Source of the DNA: an uncultured Treponema sp.
GTDB taxonomy: Bacteria; Spirochaetota; Spirochaetia; Treponematales; Treponemataceae
DNA: 9,049 bases
Direction of reading: 5' to 3'
Assembly: GCA_937892225.1 (NCBI GenBank)
Contig: CALAUH010000005.1
Location: 1-9,049, forward strand
Position numbers and translations under genes: made by a program
Shown here: positions 1-6,173 of the stretch, one piece after another
How the letters are laid out: each line of letters starts with the position of its first letter
How positions within the stretch are numbered: position 1 is the stretch's first letter
Notes under the pieces: model-generated
The model's database searches: none
Told to the model about the DNA's origin: nothing
Seen by the model: the letters and a program-made list of their open reading frames with translations, nothing else

Positions 1-37
1 ATGCGTTAGCGAAGGGGAACGCCCAAAGGAGAAAAAA

Positions 38-613
38 ATGATTTATATAAAAGAAATGGACAAATCCTGTTTTGAAATTTATGACAGTATTTCGATGAAT
101 GTTGATGTTCGTAGTATTTATAAAATAAATAGGATTGATAACGGTTTGGGCGGTTTTAATTTTGAAGAAGTTGAAGTTGCGCCATACAAAAAAGATTTGG
201 GTGTATATGAGCGAGCTACAGAATATGAAGCGACTTTTGATATTAAAAACTGGCGCTTTTATATGGCGTTTGATGATGAAAAACCTGTTGGCGCGATGAC
301 TGTTGCGGGTCCGACTCCTAAATTGGATATGCTTTGTGGAAGAGATGATGCATGTATTTTGTGGGATATCAGGGTTATCGATGAATATAAGCATCAGGGA
401 ATTGGTCAGAAATTACTGGACATGGGTATTGAAAAAGCAAAGGCTGATGGTTATAAGCAGATGGTAATAGAATGCCAGAATAATAATGTGGCTGCGTGCA
501 AGTTCTATCGCAAACAGGGAGCGTTGTTATCGAAAATTGATATGTATGCTTATTATTCTGAGGCTAGCTGCAGGGATGAAGTTCAATTTATGTGGTATTT
601 GGATTTGGTGTAG
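38..613 (+). CDS. GNAT-family N-acetyltransferase, streptothricin acetyltransferase-like
   Basis: This 191-residue protein probably transfers an acetyl group from acetyl-CoA to a small-molecule amine in the cytoplasm. The C-terminal half is a recognisable GNAT fold. Strand beta-4 with ILWDIRV lies at about 107-113, followed by the acetyl-CoA pyrophosphate loop HQGIGQ at 119-124. The segment ECQNNNVAACKFYRKQGA at about 145-162 and the WYLDL ending resemble streptothricin acetyltransferases (Sat/Nat type) as I remember them. The N-terminal part, with a NWRFYMAFDDEKPVGA strand, also fits that group. The start at 38 has a GGAG ribosome binding site at 28-31 with 6-nt spacing. It is the first visible gene of a five-gene run, with the next start only 11 nt after its stop codon. 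The substrate is unknown; the antibiotic link is inference from local motif likeness. Confidence 0.85.
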   Translation: MIYIKEMDKSCFEIYDSISMNVDVRSIYKINRIDNGLGGFNFEEVEVAPYKKDLGVYERATEYEATFDIKNWRFYMAFDDEKPVGAMTVAGPTPKLDMLCGRDDACILWDIRVIDEYKHQGIGQKLLDMGIEKAKADGYKQMVIECQNNNVAACKFYRKQGALLSKIDMYAYYSEASCRDEVQFMWYLDLV

Positions 614-624
614 AGGAGAAAAAA

Positions 625-1131
625 ATGCGTAGGACAGACAGAGAAGTAAAAGATTTTGATAAAGTACTGGCGATTTTGGAAAAGTGTAAGGTTATTCATC
701 TTTCAATGATAAGCGACGATAAACCATATTCTGTGCCGGTAAATTTTGGCTATATTATGAACGAAGAAAACGGGTGTAAAAAATTATCTGTTTATTTTCA
801 CGGGGCTGGCGAGGGTAAAAAAATTGCTGCTTTGAAAGAAAATCCTGAGGTTTGTTTTTCGGCTGAATGTGAAGCAGATTTGCAGGACCATGGCGGTAAA
901 AATGTTGCTTGTGAGTGGACTTGCTATTTTCAAAGTGTAATTGGTTTTGGCAAAGTTTCGTTTGTCGATGGCGATGAAAAAAAACTTGGACTTGATGCTT
1001 TAATGAATCATGCTGGATATAAACTACCGGCTGGTGAAGATTCAATTTTTTATAAAGATGAACATTTTCAAATGACAACTGTAGCAAAAATTGAAGTTGA
1101 AGAAATTACAGGCAAAATCAGAGGACGATAA
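625..1131 (+). CDS. Pyridoxamine 5'-phosphate oxidase-like flavin-binding protein, NimA type
   Basis: This 168-residue protein belongs to the split-barrel flavin-binding superfamily that includes 5-nitroimidazole reductases (Nim) and uncharacterised flavin reductase-like proteins. Supporting blocks are the opening MRRTDREV, the strand IHLSMISDDKPYSVPVNFGY (about 24-43), the basic GEGKKIAALKENPEVCF block (about 63-78) and the SVIGFGKVSFVDGDEKK segment (104-120). A late LMNHAG...FQMTTVAKIEVEEITGK region completes the family pattern. The reading frame is open upstream to 592, but ATG 625 is preferred because GAGGAG at 613-618 lies 6 nt ahead of it and the upstream residues do not fit the family. 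Nim proteins reduce nitroimidazole drugs to inactive amines in anaerobes; whether this one does is not shown. It shares the operon with two acetyltransferases and a Nudix gene. Confidence 0.85.
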   Translation: MRRTDREVKDFDKVLAILEKCKVIHLSMISDDKPYSVPVNFGYIMNEENGCKKLSVYFHGAGEGKKIAALKENPEVCFSAECEADLQDHGGKNVACEWTCYFQSVIGFGKVSFVDGDEKKLGLDALMNHAGYKLPAGEDSIFYKDEHFQMTTVAKIEVEEITGKIRGR

Positions 1132-1133
1132 TT

Positions 1134-1546
1134 ATGGTAGATAAAATTCAAATGGTTGGCTGTGCATTTTTGCCGCTTGATAGAAAAAAAAAAAAAAGAT
1201 TCTCGTTTCAAAACGCAGCAGCAGCAAAAAATATTTTCCGGGGTTTTGGGAAGTTGTTGGCGGGAATCTTGAATTTGGTGAAGATTTTATAGATTGTGTT
1301 AGGCGTGAAGTAAAAGAAGAAATCAACTGTGATATTAAGGATTTGCATCATCTTCATTCGCGAACAATGTATCTGAATGGTCTGATGTATATTACTGTGG
1401 CATATTTTGGTGAACTGATTGGAGATCCTGTTTTTAATAAAGAGGAAATTTCTGAAATCAGGTGGATTGACGAGGACGAAATTGGGGATTTTGAATTCTG
1501 CCCTGGCGATGTGGATTTGCTGAAGTTGGGGTTTTCGAAGATTTAG
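1134..1546 (+). pseudogene. Nudix hydrolase, frame broken at a 14-A tract
   Basis: A Nudix-family pyrophosphohydrolase is encoded in two frames. The ATG at 1134 has GAGGA at 1121-1125 upstream and opens MVDKIQMVGCAFLPLDRKKK. Frame 0 then runs into a TAG at 1290-1292 after 52 codons. From the A tract (1184-1197) onward the rest of the enzyme is intact in another frame: ILVSKRSSSKKYFPGFWEVV, then the Nudix box GNLEFGE-x7-REVKEE at 1262-1321, ending at TAG 1544-1546. The metal-binding REVKEE core is complete, although the usual Gly two residues after it is Asn. A tract of 12 or 15 A would give one continuous protein of about 135 residues. A partial product could start at ATG 1343 but would lack the catalytic box. 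The locus may be a true pseudogene, a slippage-controlled gene or a sequencing error. All other codons appear undamaged, which argues against old decay. Confidence 0.8.
1184..1197 (+). repeat. Poly(A)14 tract inside the Nudix gene
   Basis: Fourteen consecutive A residues sit within the coding sequence at the point where the Nudix reading frame breaks. It is the longest homopolymer I see in the window. Runs of this length are prone to replication slippage and to transcriptional slippage by RNA polymerase, either of which would yield a fraction of in-frame messages. Confidence 0.97.
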
Positions 1547-1586
1547 GAAATCTGTTGGAATAATATTTATAAAAACGGAGGCTCAT

Positions 1587-2141
1587 ATGAAAATTGACGA
1601 CATAACTTTTACATTAAAAGATGGACGCAAAGCTGTTCTTAGAAATGCACGCGAAAGTGATGCGCAGGGACTTTATGATTATCTTTTGAAATCGGCGGAA
1701 GAAACTCATTTTATTTTGCGTGAACCTGAAGACTGCTGCGTTTATTCTGTTGAAGGTGAAATTGATGTTATTCATGATACGCTTGAAAATCCTTATCAGC
1801 TTATGTTTGTCTGTGATGTTGATGGAGTAATTGCCGGCAACTGCCAGATTGATTTTTATGGAAAGATAAAACTTCATCACCGTGCAAACATTGGAATTGC
1901 GCTTATTAAAGAATATTGGGGATTGGGAATTGGTTCTAAAATGTTTGAAACAATGATTAAGGTTGCGCGCGACTATGGCGGCATTACAAGACTTAATCTT
2001 GATGTTGCAGAAGAAAATGAACGCGCTCTTGCTTTGTATAAAAAGTTTGGTTTTGAAGTTGTGTGCCGTTATCCAGATGCAATGATGCTTAAAGACGGAA
2101 CTTACATTGCGGAATTAAAAATGACTAAAAAGTTGGATTAA
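1587..2141 (+). CDS. GNAT-family N-acetyltransferase
   Basis: This 184-residue acetyltransferase differs from the one at the start of the run. It opens with a TLKDGRKAVLRNARESDA strand-helix typical of the RimI/RimJ and phosphinothricin-acetyltransferase-like branches (about 9-26). The acetyl-CoA loop is IKEYWGLGIGSKMF at 107-120. The acceptor-side motif NLDVAEENERALALYKKFGF at about 137-156 carries the conserved Asn and Tyr positions of the fold. The start has GGAGG at 1577-1581, 5 nt upstream, and the gap from the Nudix stop is 40 nt. The methyltransferase ATG follows the stop codon with no gap, implying translational coupling. The substrate cannot be told from sequence; amine, amino-acid or ribosomal-protein acetylation are all possible. 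Confidence 0.9.
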   Translation: MKIDDITFTLKDGRKAVLRNARESDAQGLYDYLLKSAEETHFILREPEDCCVYSVEGEIDVIHDTLENPYQLMFVCDVDGVIAGNCQIDFYGKIKLHHRANIGIALIKEYWGLGIGSKMFETMIKVARDYGGITRLNLDVAEENERALALYKKFGFEVVCRYPDAMMLKDGTYIAELKMTKKLD

Positions 2142-2936
2142 ATGCGTATGGACAGAATCGACCTTTTGAATAATTTTTACGACAATTTTGATGAAGATGC
2201 TCGACTTTGTAAAAGTCGTCATGGGGAACTGGAATATTTTACGACGATGGAATTTATTCACCGTTTTGCAAAGGCTGGTGATTCTGTTTTTGAAGTTGGT
2301 GCTGGAACTGGTCGGTATTCTGTTGCACTTGCCCGCGAAGGTTTTAATGTTACGGCGGTGGAACTTGTCGAAAAAAATCTTGAGGTTTTAAAGCGGAATA
2401 TTGGGTATTTGAAAAATATTTCGGCAATGCAGGGGGATGCGCTTAATCTTGAGCAATTTGCTGATGAAAGTTTTGACGTTACGCTTGTTTTGGGGCCAAT
2501 GTATCATCTTTTTACGCCGGAAGATTTGAATCTTGCAATTGATGAAGCGGTGCGTGTTACTAAAACTGGCGGTGTGATTTTCTTTGCATTTTTGTCGGTA
2601 CATGGCATTTTATATTGTAATTTTCTTAAAGACAATTTTGAGGCTGGCTGTAAAATTAATCTTGATGATGATTTGAAAACTAAGCACGAACTTGAGCAGC
2701 GTTTTTCTGGTTTTGATGTTGATGAATTTGAATCGCTTTTTGATGGTAAAAATATTGAGCATGTGACTACGGTTGCAACTGACGGCATTTTGGAACTTGC
2801 AGAAAATGGTACTGATTTTAAAATGACGGACCATGATTTTAAGTTATTCAGAAAATATCATCTTTTAAATTGTGAACGAAGGGAACTTTTAGGTAGTTCA
2901 TCGCATTTGTTATATATTGCAAAAAAAGGGATGTAA
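2142..2936 (+). CDS. Class I SAM-dependent methyltransferase
   Basis: This 264-residue Rossmann-fold methyltransferase carries motif I VFEVGAGTGRYSVALA at 49-64, which binds S-adenosylmethionine. An acidic Glu at 74 (VTAVELVEKNL) should bind the ribose hydroxyls. GDALNL lies at 98-103 and the motif IV region DVTLVLGPMYHLF at 112-124. The N-terminal NFYDNFDEDARLCKSRHGELEY region is a lid-like segment I recall from Firmicutes and gut-bacterial homologues of unknown substrate. The ATG abuts the upstream stop codon (TAA then ATG). A second ATG at 2148 is equally possible because neither has a strong ribosome binding site, which suggests coupling to the upstream GNAT. It is the last gene of the plus-strand run and converges on the receptor gene 44 nt away. 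Confidence 0.88.
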   Translation: MRMDRIDLLNNFYDNFDEDARLCKSRHGELEYFTTMEFIHRFAKAGDSVFEVGAGTGRYSVALAREGFNVTAVELVEKNLEVLKRNIGYLKNISAMQGDALNLEQFADESFDVTLVLGPMYHLFTPEDLNLAIDEAVRVTKTGGVIFFAFLSVHGILYCNFLKDNFEAGCKINLDDDLKTKHELEQRFSGFDVDEFESLFDGKNIEHVTTVATDGILELAENGTDFKMTDHDFKLFRKYHLLNCERRELLGSSSHLLYIAKKGM

Positions 2937-2980
2937 ATCGAAAATAAAAAAAAACTTGCTGATGAATGTTTTTAATCATT

Positions 2981-4936
2981 TTAATTCTTATATTTAATTC
3001 CTACTGTCAAACCAATACCCGGCATAGGATAACCTTCTACACTTTCGTACTGGGTATTCAAAAGGTTTTCCAGGCGGAAATAAGGCGTGCAATGTTTCCA
3101 TTTTGTAATCTGGCCGCTGCAATTTAATAGAAAATATGGTTTAAGATATGCTGCATTCACATTTGTAAGATAACGCTTACCGACAAAACTTGCGTCCATT
3201 TCTAACGTAAAATACGGCCACTTGTAAACTGCATTTACGCTTCCAGTCCAGTCTGGCGTCCACATAATTCTTTTACCGTATGTAACTTTGTTTGATTTAT
3301 CTAAAAGCCTTGTGTACAAATATTCACAATTTGCAGAAACTTTTAATCGCTCGTCAAAAAAAGTCTGTTCGGTACGAAAATCGCAGCCTAAATAAAAAGC
3401 GCTTGAAACATTTTCAGCCGAAGTTCCAGACCATTGGATTTTAGAATCATAATAATTTGAATAAACGCATAAACTGAAAGGCAAAATTACGTCATGAAGA
3501 TTTACAGTAAGTTCTCCACCCACACCACTTTCGGGCTTCAAATCCGCGTTTCCTGTAAAAGTTCCGTCGTTCCAATACAAATCGTCCATTGTTGGAAACT
3601 GAACCATGCGGTAAACGTCAAGCATTAAATCTGCATGTGAAAAAGCTGCTTTAAATCCACACTTTGGAATAAACTCAAAATTGGAATTGCAAAATTTAAC
3701 TGCCATCGGAAGACTTAAACTAAAACGCTCGTCATTTCCCCAGAAAAACTTTGACGTTTCCTTAAAAGTGCCCGTAAACTGAAAATGCTTTCCATCATCA
3801 GTTGAATTCAGCGAAGTAAAATCAAAAGTCAAACCTGCCGACTGCTTATAAAAATCAAACTTGTAAAAATCGGCATAACCGGCATATTTTCCTGTATTTA
3901 TAACGTGATGCGATTTTGTGCTGTTTTCATCAAACTTTCGGTCATTAAAAACGTAGCAAAGCGTGTTTTGAAGTTTAAGGCAATTCGCCACCGCAGGATT
4001 TACTAAATCAATGGAAAAATAATTATCCACATCCCGAAGCCTTCCCTGATTATTTGAAAACTCTTTTCCAGGAGTGTGCTTGTCTCCAGCGTAAAACAAA
4101 TCGCTAAAAGTAAGGCAGTTTCCATTTCCAAAATAACGGGCAACCTTCAAATCATTCTGCAAATCTTTTACACCGGCATTTTCTCGTTCCGCCTGATTTT
4201 CATTTGCAAAATAACGAACATTTCCATCAAGCTTCTTAGAATACAAATATTTATTTTCCGCCCAAGCTGCACTTAAGTTTTCTTTTATAAAAGTGTCACC
4301 AAACTGACCGGAATATCCAAGCTTCTGTGCAAAAAAATCCACTGGCTGATTTGAATTAAAATATGTACGAACAGAACTGTCCCCATAAAAATGATGACCA
4401 AGTTCCTGTTTTTTAGTCGTAATGTAAATTACACCGCCAACAGCACCTTCATCACTAACACCTTCCGTAAAACCGCCGCGCACAATTTCAATTCTTTCAA
4501 TATCATCAAGATTTAAGGTTGAAAAATCAAAAGTTCCATACTGTGCATTGTTCATACAAACACCGTCAATTACAACGCGCACAGTTTCATCTGTAAATCC
4601 ACGGATGCTAGGTTTATTTTCAAGTCCGTAAGAACCGTAACTAAGCAGCTGAATTCCGCACGATTGCAAAAGCTGAGGCAAATCGCTGGCGTTTAATTGC
4701 TCAATTTCATCGCGGTTTAAAACCTGACGCTGTTCAACCACCGGAGAGTCAATATAAGTTGTAATTTCCGGCAGCTGAATTTTCTGAGAATAAATATTGA
4801 AAGTAAAAAGAGTAAAAAGAATAATGAAGGAGGGGAATGCCTTCCCCTCGCTCCAGCCTGCTTTGCAGTCTTCCGCTACCCCTTCTGCGGGCTCAATCGC
4901 CGCCCGCAACGCCTGCTTTATTCTACTTTTGAACAT
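2981..4936 (-). CDS. TonB-dependent outer-membrane receptor, probably for cobalamin (BtuB-like)
   Basis: This 651-residue receptor should import a scarce ligand across the outer membrane using TonB energy. The plug domain spans about 57-175: PEITTYID is a possible TonB box, followed by SIRGF, VRVVIDGVCMNNAQYG, IERIEIVRGG and GAVGGVIYITTKK, all signature plug blocks. The rest is a beta-barrel of alternating aromatic strands, ending MPGIGLTVGIKYKN without the usual terminal Phe. The upstream cobalamin riboswitch points to B12 or another corrinoid. The N-terminus is odd: about 30 residues encoded by a GC-rich palindromic element precede the hydrophobic signal segment FIILFTLFTFNIYS (37-50). ATG 4936 overlaps the lipoprotein gene by 19 nt and has no clear ribosome binding site, so coupling, or a non-ATG start nearer the signal segment, is possible. 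No TonB, ExbBD or BtuCDF genes are in the window. Confidence 0.85.
   Translation of the reverse strand: MFKSRIKQALRAAIEPAEGVAEDCKAGWSEGKAFPSFIILFTLFTFNIYSQKIQLPEITTYIDSPVVEQRQVLNRDEIEQLNASDLPQLLQSCGIQLLSYGSYGLENKPSIRGFTDETVRVVIDGVCMNNAQYGTFDFSTLNLDDIERIEIVRGGFTEGVSDEGAVGGVIYITTKKQELGHHFYGDSSVRTYFNSNQPVDFFAQKLGYSGQFGDTFIKENLSAAWAENKYLYSKKLDGNVRYFANENQAERENAGVKDLQNDLKVARYFGNGNCLTFSDLFYAGDKHTPGKEFSNNQGRLRDVDNYFSIDLVNPAVANCLKLQNTLCYVFNDRKFDENSTKSHHVINTGKYAGYADFYKFDFYKQSAGLTFDFTSLNSTDDGKHFQFTGTFKETSKFFWGNDERFSLSLPMAVKFCNSNFEFIPKCGFKAAFSHADLMLDVYRMVQFPTMDDLYWNDGTFTGNADLKPESGVGGELTVNLHDVILPFSLCVYSNYYDSKIQWSGTSAENVSSAFYLGCDFRTEQTFFDERLKVSANCEYLYTRLLDKSNKVTYGKRIMWTPDWTGSVNAVYKWPYFTLEMDASFVGKRYLTNVNAAYLKPYFLLNCSGQITKWKHCTPYFRLENLLNTQYESVEGYPMPGIGLTVGIKYKN
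4828..4919. repeat. GC-rich palindromic element inside the receptor 5' end
   Basis: A block of about 90 bp is roughly two-thirds G+C by my count, far above its AT-rich surroundings. It contains a perfect 8-bp inverted repeat (4830-4837 with 4842-4849, 4-nt loop) and a 6-bp one (GCGGGC 4887-4892 with GCCCGC 4902-4907). It also has a 9-bp direct repeat GCCTGCTTT at 4856-4864 and 4911-4919. It is read in frame as part of the receptor (roughly residues 7-36). The structure resembles mobile palindromic elements that insert in frame into genes, such as the Rickettsia palindromic elements. Copy number elsewhere in the genome cannot be seen from here. Confidence 0.7.
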
Positions 4937-5352
4937 TCTGAATAATATGTAAAATATCCATTATCAATTGTAAATTCTGATTTTGCTTCATCTAAAGTTT
5001 CGCAATCAGTTTTTCCACCTGCTTTGTAAGCATTTGAAAAGGAACATGAAGTTTCTGTTAAATTTTTGTATGCCACACAAAAATATTTGCCACTAGAATA
5101 TTTTACATACATGTAATCATCAGTAATTTCGGCAATATCAGCATTCCAGCCAAAACCATAACCACCGTCATCGTAGGTAACTTTTGTGTCAGTGATAACG
5201 TAACCATCACCATAAGCACTAGTCCATGTACCAACAAGAGTTACATCTTTTACAGTAGGTTCTTTTTGACAGCTTACAAAGAGACTGCAAGCAAACAACA
5301 GACAAGCCGACAATAATGCCAGCGACACACGTGAGAACTTTGAATTGTTCAT
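4918..5352 (-). CDS. Small lipoprotein in the cobalamin-riboswitch operon
   Basis: This 144-residue protein has a lipoprotein signal: MNNSKFSR, a hydrophobic stretch, then LFVSC with the acylated Cys at 28. The Phe at -3 is loose by E. coli rules but tolerable for spirochaetes. The frame is open to 5388, but ATG 5352 is chosen because the complementary strand carries CCGGAG 6 nt upstream and the signal peptide then begins normally. The mature part is small, beta-rich and aromatic (GTWTSAYGDGYVITDTKVTY, then YGFGWNADIAEITDDYMYVKY) with several further Cys residues (FCVAY, TSCSF, KTDCE, YSECSK). I do not recognise a named family. It lies directly downstream of the cobalamin riboswitch and overlaps the receptor start by 19 nt, so it probably acts with that receptor. 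A role like BtuG or BtuH, surface B12-binding lipoproteins of Bacteroides, is inference only; the sequence is not visibly related to them. Confidence 0.75.
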   Translation of the reverse strand: MNNSKFSRVSLALLSACLLFACSLFVSCQKEPTVKDVTLVGTWTSAYGDGYVITDTKVTYDDGGYGFGWNADIAEITDDYMYVKYSSGKYFCVAYKNLTETSCSFSNAYKAGGKTDCETLDEAKSEFTIDNGYFTYYSECSKVE

Positions 5353-5418
5353 AAAAAACTCCGGAAATCGAATCTGCGCAATTTCCAAAAATAAGATTTA
5401 CCTTCCATACGGGAGGCA

Positions 5419-5435
5419 TGTAAACATTGTTTACA
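5419..5435 (-). promoter_or_regulatory. Inverted repeat between riboswitch and lipoprotein start
   Basis: TGTAAAC and GTTTACA flank a 3-nt centre, giving a perfect 7-bp stem just 3' of the B12 box on the minus strand. It may be the downstream hairpin of the riboswitch expression platform, although its loop is very short for the usual L5 kissing contact. It could instead be a protein-binding site. Confidence 0.45.
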
Positions 5436-5439
5436 ACGT

Positions 5440-5690
5440 GTACCAAAGTTTCCGGACTCATATTTTGTAAAAGGAACAAATGTTTATTTACAAAAATCAA
5501 ATCTTCCCAAACGACCGACTACAATTGCACCAGCGCCGTTCAGTGATTGTCTAGATTTTTTAAAGCTTTTTCCCAGCCTCGAAATATTTACCGTTGCGCA
5601 TTCAGTTCTGGCTTTTCACCAGATTCCATTGAAATACACAAGATAAATTTATCTTATTTGGGGGATTTTTACAAGGTGAATATTTTTTAT
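5440..5690 (-). ncRNA. Cobalamin riboswitch
   Basis: On the minus strand the conserved B12-aptamer core is readable in order. GGAATCTGGTGAAAAGCCAG continuing to AACTG (complement of 5603-5627) matches the GGGAAnccGGUGaaAaUCCggaaCUG consensus. GCGCAACGGTA (5589-5599) follows. CACTGA (5540-5545), GGGAAG (5503-5508) and the B12-box-like GAGTCCGGAAACTTTG (5444-5459) complete the core. The outer boundaries are approximate; the 16-bp palindrome AAGATAAATTTATCTT (5640-5655) is probably one of the 5' stems. It controls the lipoprotein and receptor downstream, and such switches normally repress uptake genes when adenosylcobalamin or a related corrinoid is abundant. Confidence 0.9.
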
Positions 5691-5725
5691 CAAATAGATT
5701 TCAAACATTGAAACATTAGTGTAAT

Positions 5726-5731
5726 ATTATA
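5726..5731 (-). promoter_or_regulatory. Candidate -10 box for the cobalamin operon
   Basis: A perfect TATAAT on the minus strand would start transcription near 5719, just upstream of the riboswitch. The matching -35 region (about 5749-5754) is poor, so the call is tentative. It overlaps the upstream region of the divergent gene at 5738. Confidence 0.3.
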
Positions 5732-5737
5732 AATATT

Positions 5738-6172
5738 ATGACCGAAATCTTAGAAAAACTTACTGCAAAAAACGAAATGTCCGCTTATGAATATTGTAAA
5801 CAGCTTGTTGTTGAATCTGCTGCTTCGAATAAATATTTTTGCATGATTGATGATTTTGCTTCTCTTCTTGAAGAAAAAAATTCTTATCATCGTACACGTG
5901 GTTTTGGTTTAATTTGTGCACAGGCCCGCTGGGATAACGAAGAAAAAATTAAATCAGTTTTTGAAAAAATGGTACCGCTTTTGAACGATTCAAAACCAAC
6001 TGTTGTGCGCCAGTGTCTTGCTTCCCTTCATGAAGTTGTTTTGTATCGCCCGGAAATGCATGCACAAATTACTGCGGCTGTTCAAAAAATTGATTTGAGC
6101 AAATATAAAGACAGTATGAGTCCGCTTATTAAAAAAGATGCAGATGAATTATTGAAAATTATAGGAGAATGA
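5738..6172 (+). CDS. HEAT-repeat-like protein (often annotated SufBD protein)
   Basis: This 144-residue protein is almost wholly alpha-helical. Its pattern (AYEYCKQLVVESAASNKYF, then MIDDFASLLEEKNSYHRTRGFGLICAQARWDNE, then MVPLLNDSKPTVVRQCLASLHEVVLYRP) looks like two or three HEAT-type helical repeats. A KYKDSMSPLIKKDADELLKII tail ends it. I recall close relatives in gut Firmicutes annotated as HEAT-repeat or 'SufBD' proteins without experimental function; the repeats suggest protein-protein contact. The ATG at 5738 has no ribosome binding site within 20 nt, only A/T-rich sequence with -10-like hexamers, so a leaderless or near-leaderless message is possible. The next gene starts 2 nt after its stop and has its ribosome binding site inside this gene's end, so the two are co-transcribed. 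It diverges from the B12 unit. Confidence 0.8.
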   Translation: MTEILEKLTAKNEMSAYEYCKQLVVESAASNKYFCMIDDFASLLEEKNSYHRTRGFGLICAQARWDNEEKIKSVFEKMVPLLNDSKPTVVRQCLASLHEVVLYRPEMHAQITAAVQKIDLSKYKDSMSPLIKKDADELLKIIGE

Positions 6173-6173
6173 T

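Noticed and set aside
755..1087. Antisense open frame under the Nim-like gene, and similar ones under 1614-1880, 2504-2834 and 8405-8689
   Set aside because: They lie wholly opposite well-supported genes, lack ribosome binding sites and give low-complexity translations.
38..2936. Integron cassette array (Treponema integrons carry such small enzymes)
   Set aside because: Gaps between genes are 0-40 nt and contain no attC-like inverted repeats; genes are tightly coupled as a normal operon.
2937..2980. Bidirectional terminator between the methyltransferase and the receptor
   Set aside because: There is a run of nine U on the receptor side, but the only hairpins before it have 4-bp stems with mismatches, too weak to support a call.
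5388..5500. Coding region in the riboswitch leader (open frame 5219-5500, minus strand) and lipoprotein start at 5388
   Set aside because: The frame overlaps the aptamer and the lipoprotein in another phase; the proper lipoprotein start with a ribosome binding site and signal peptide is 5352.
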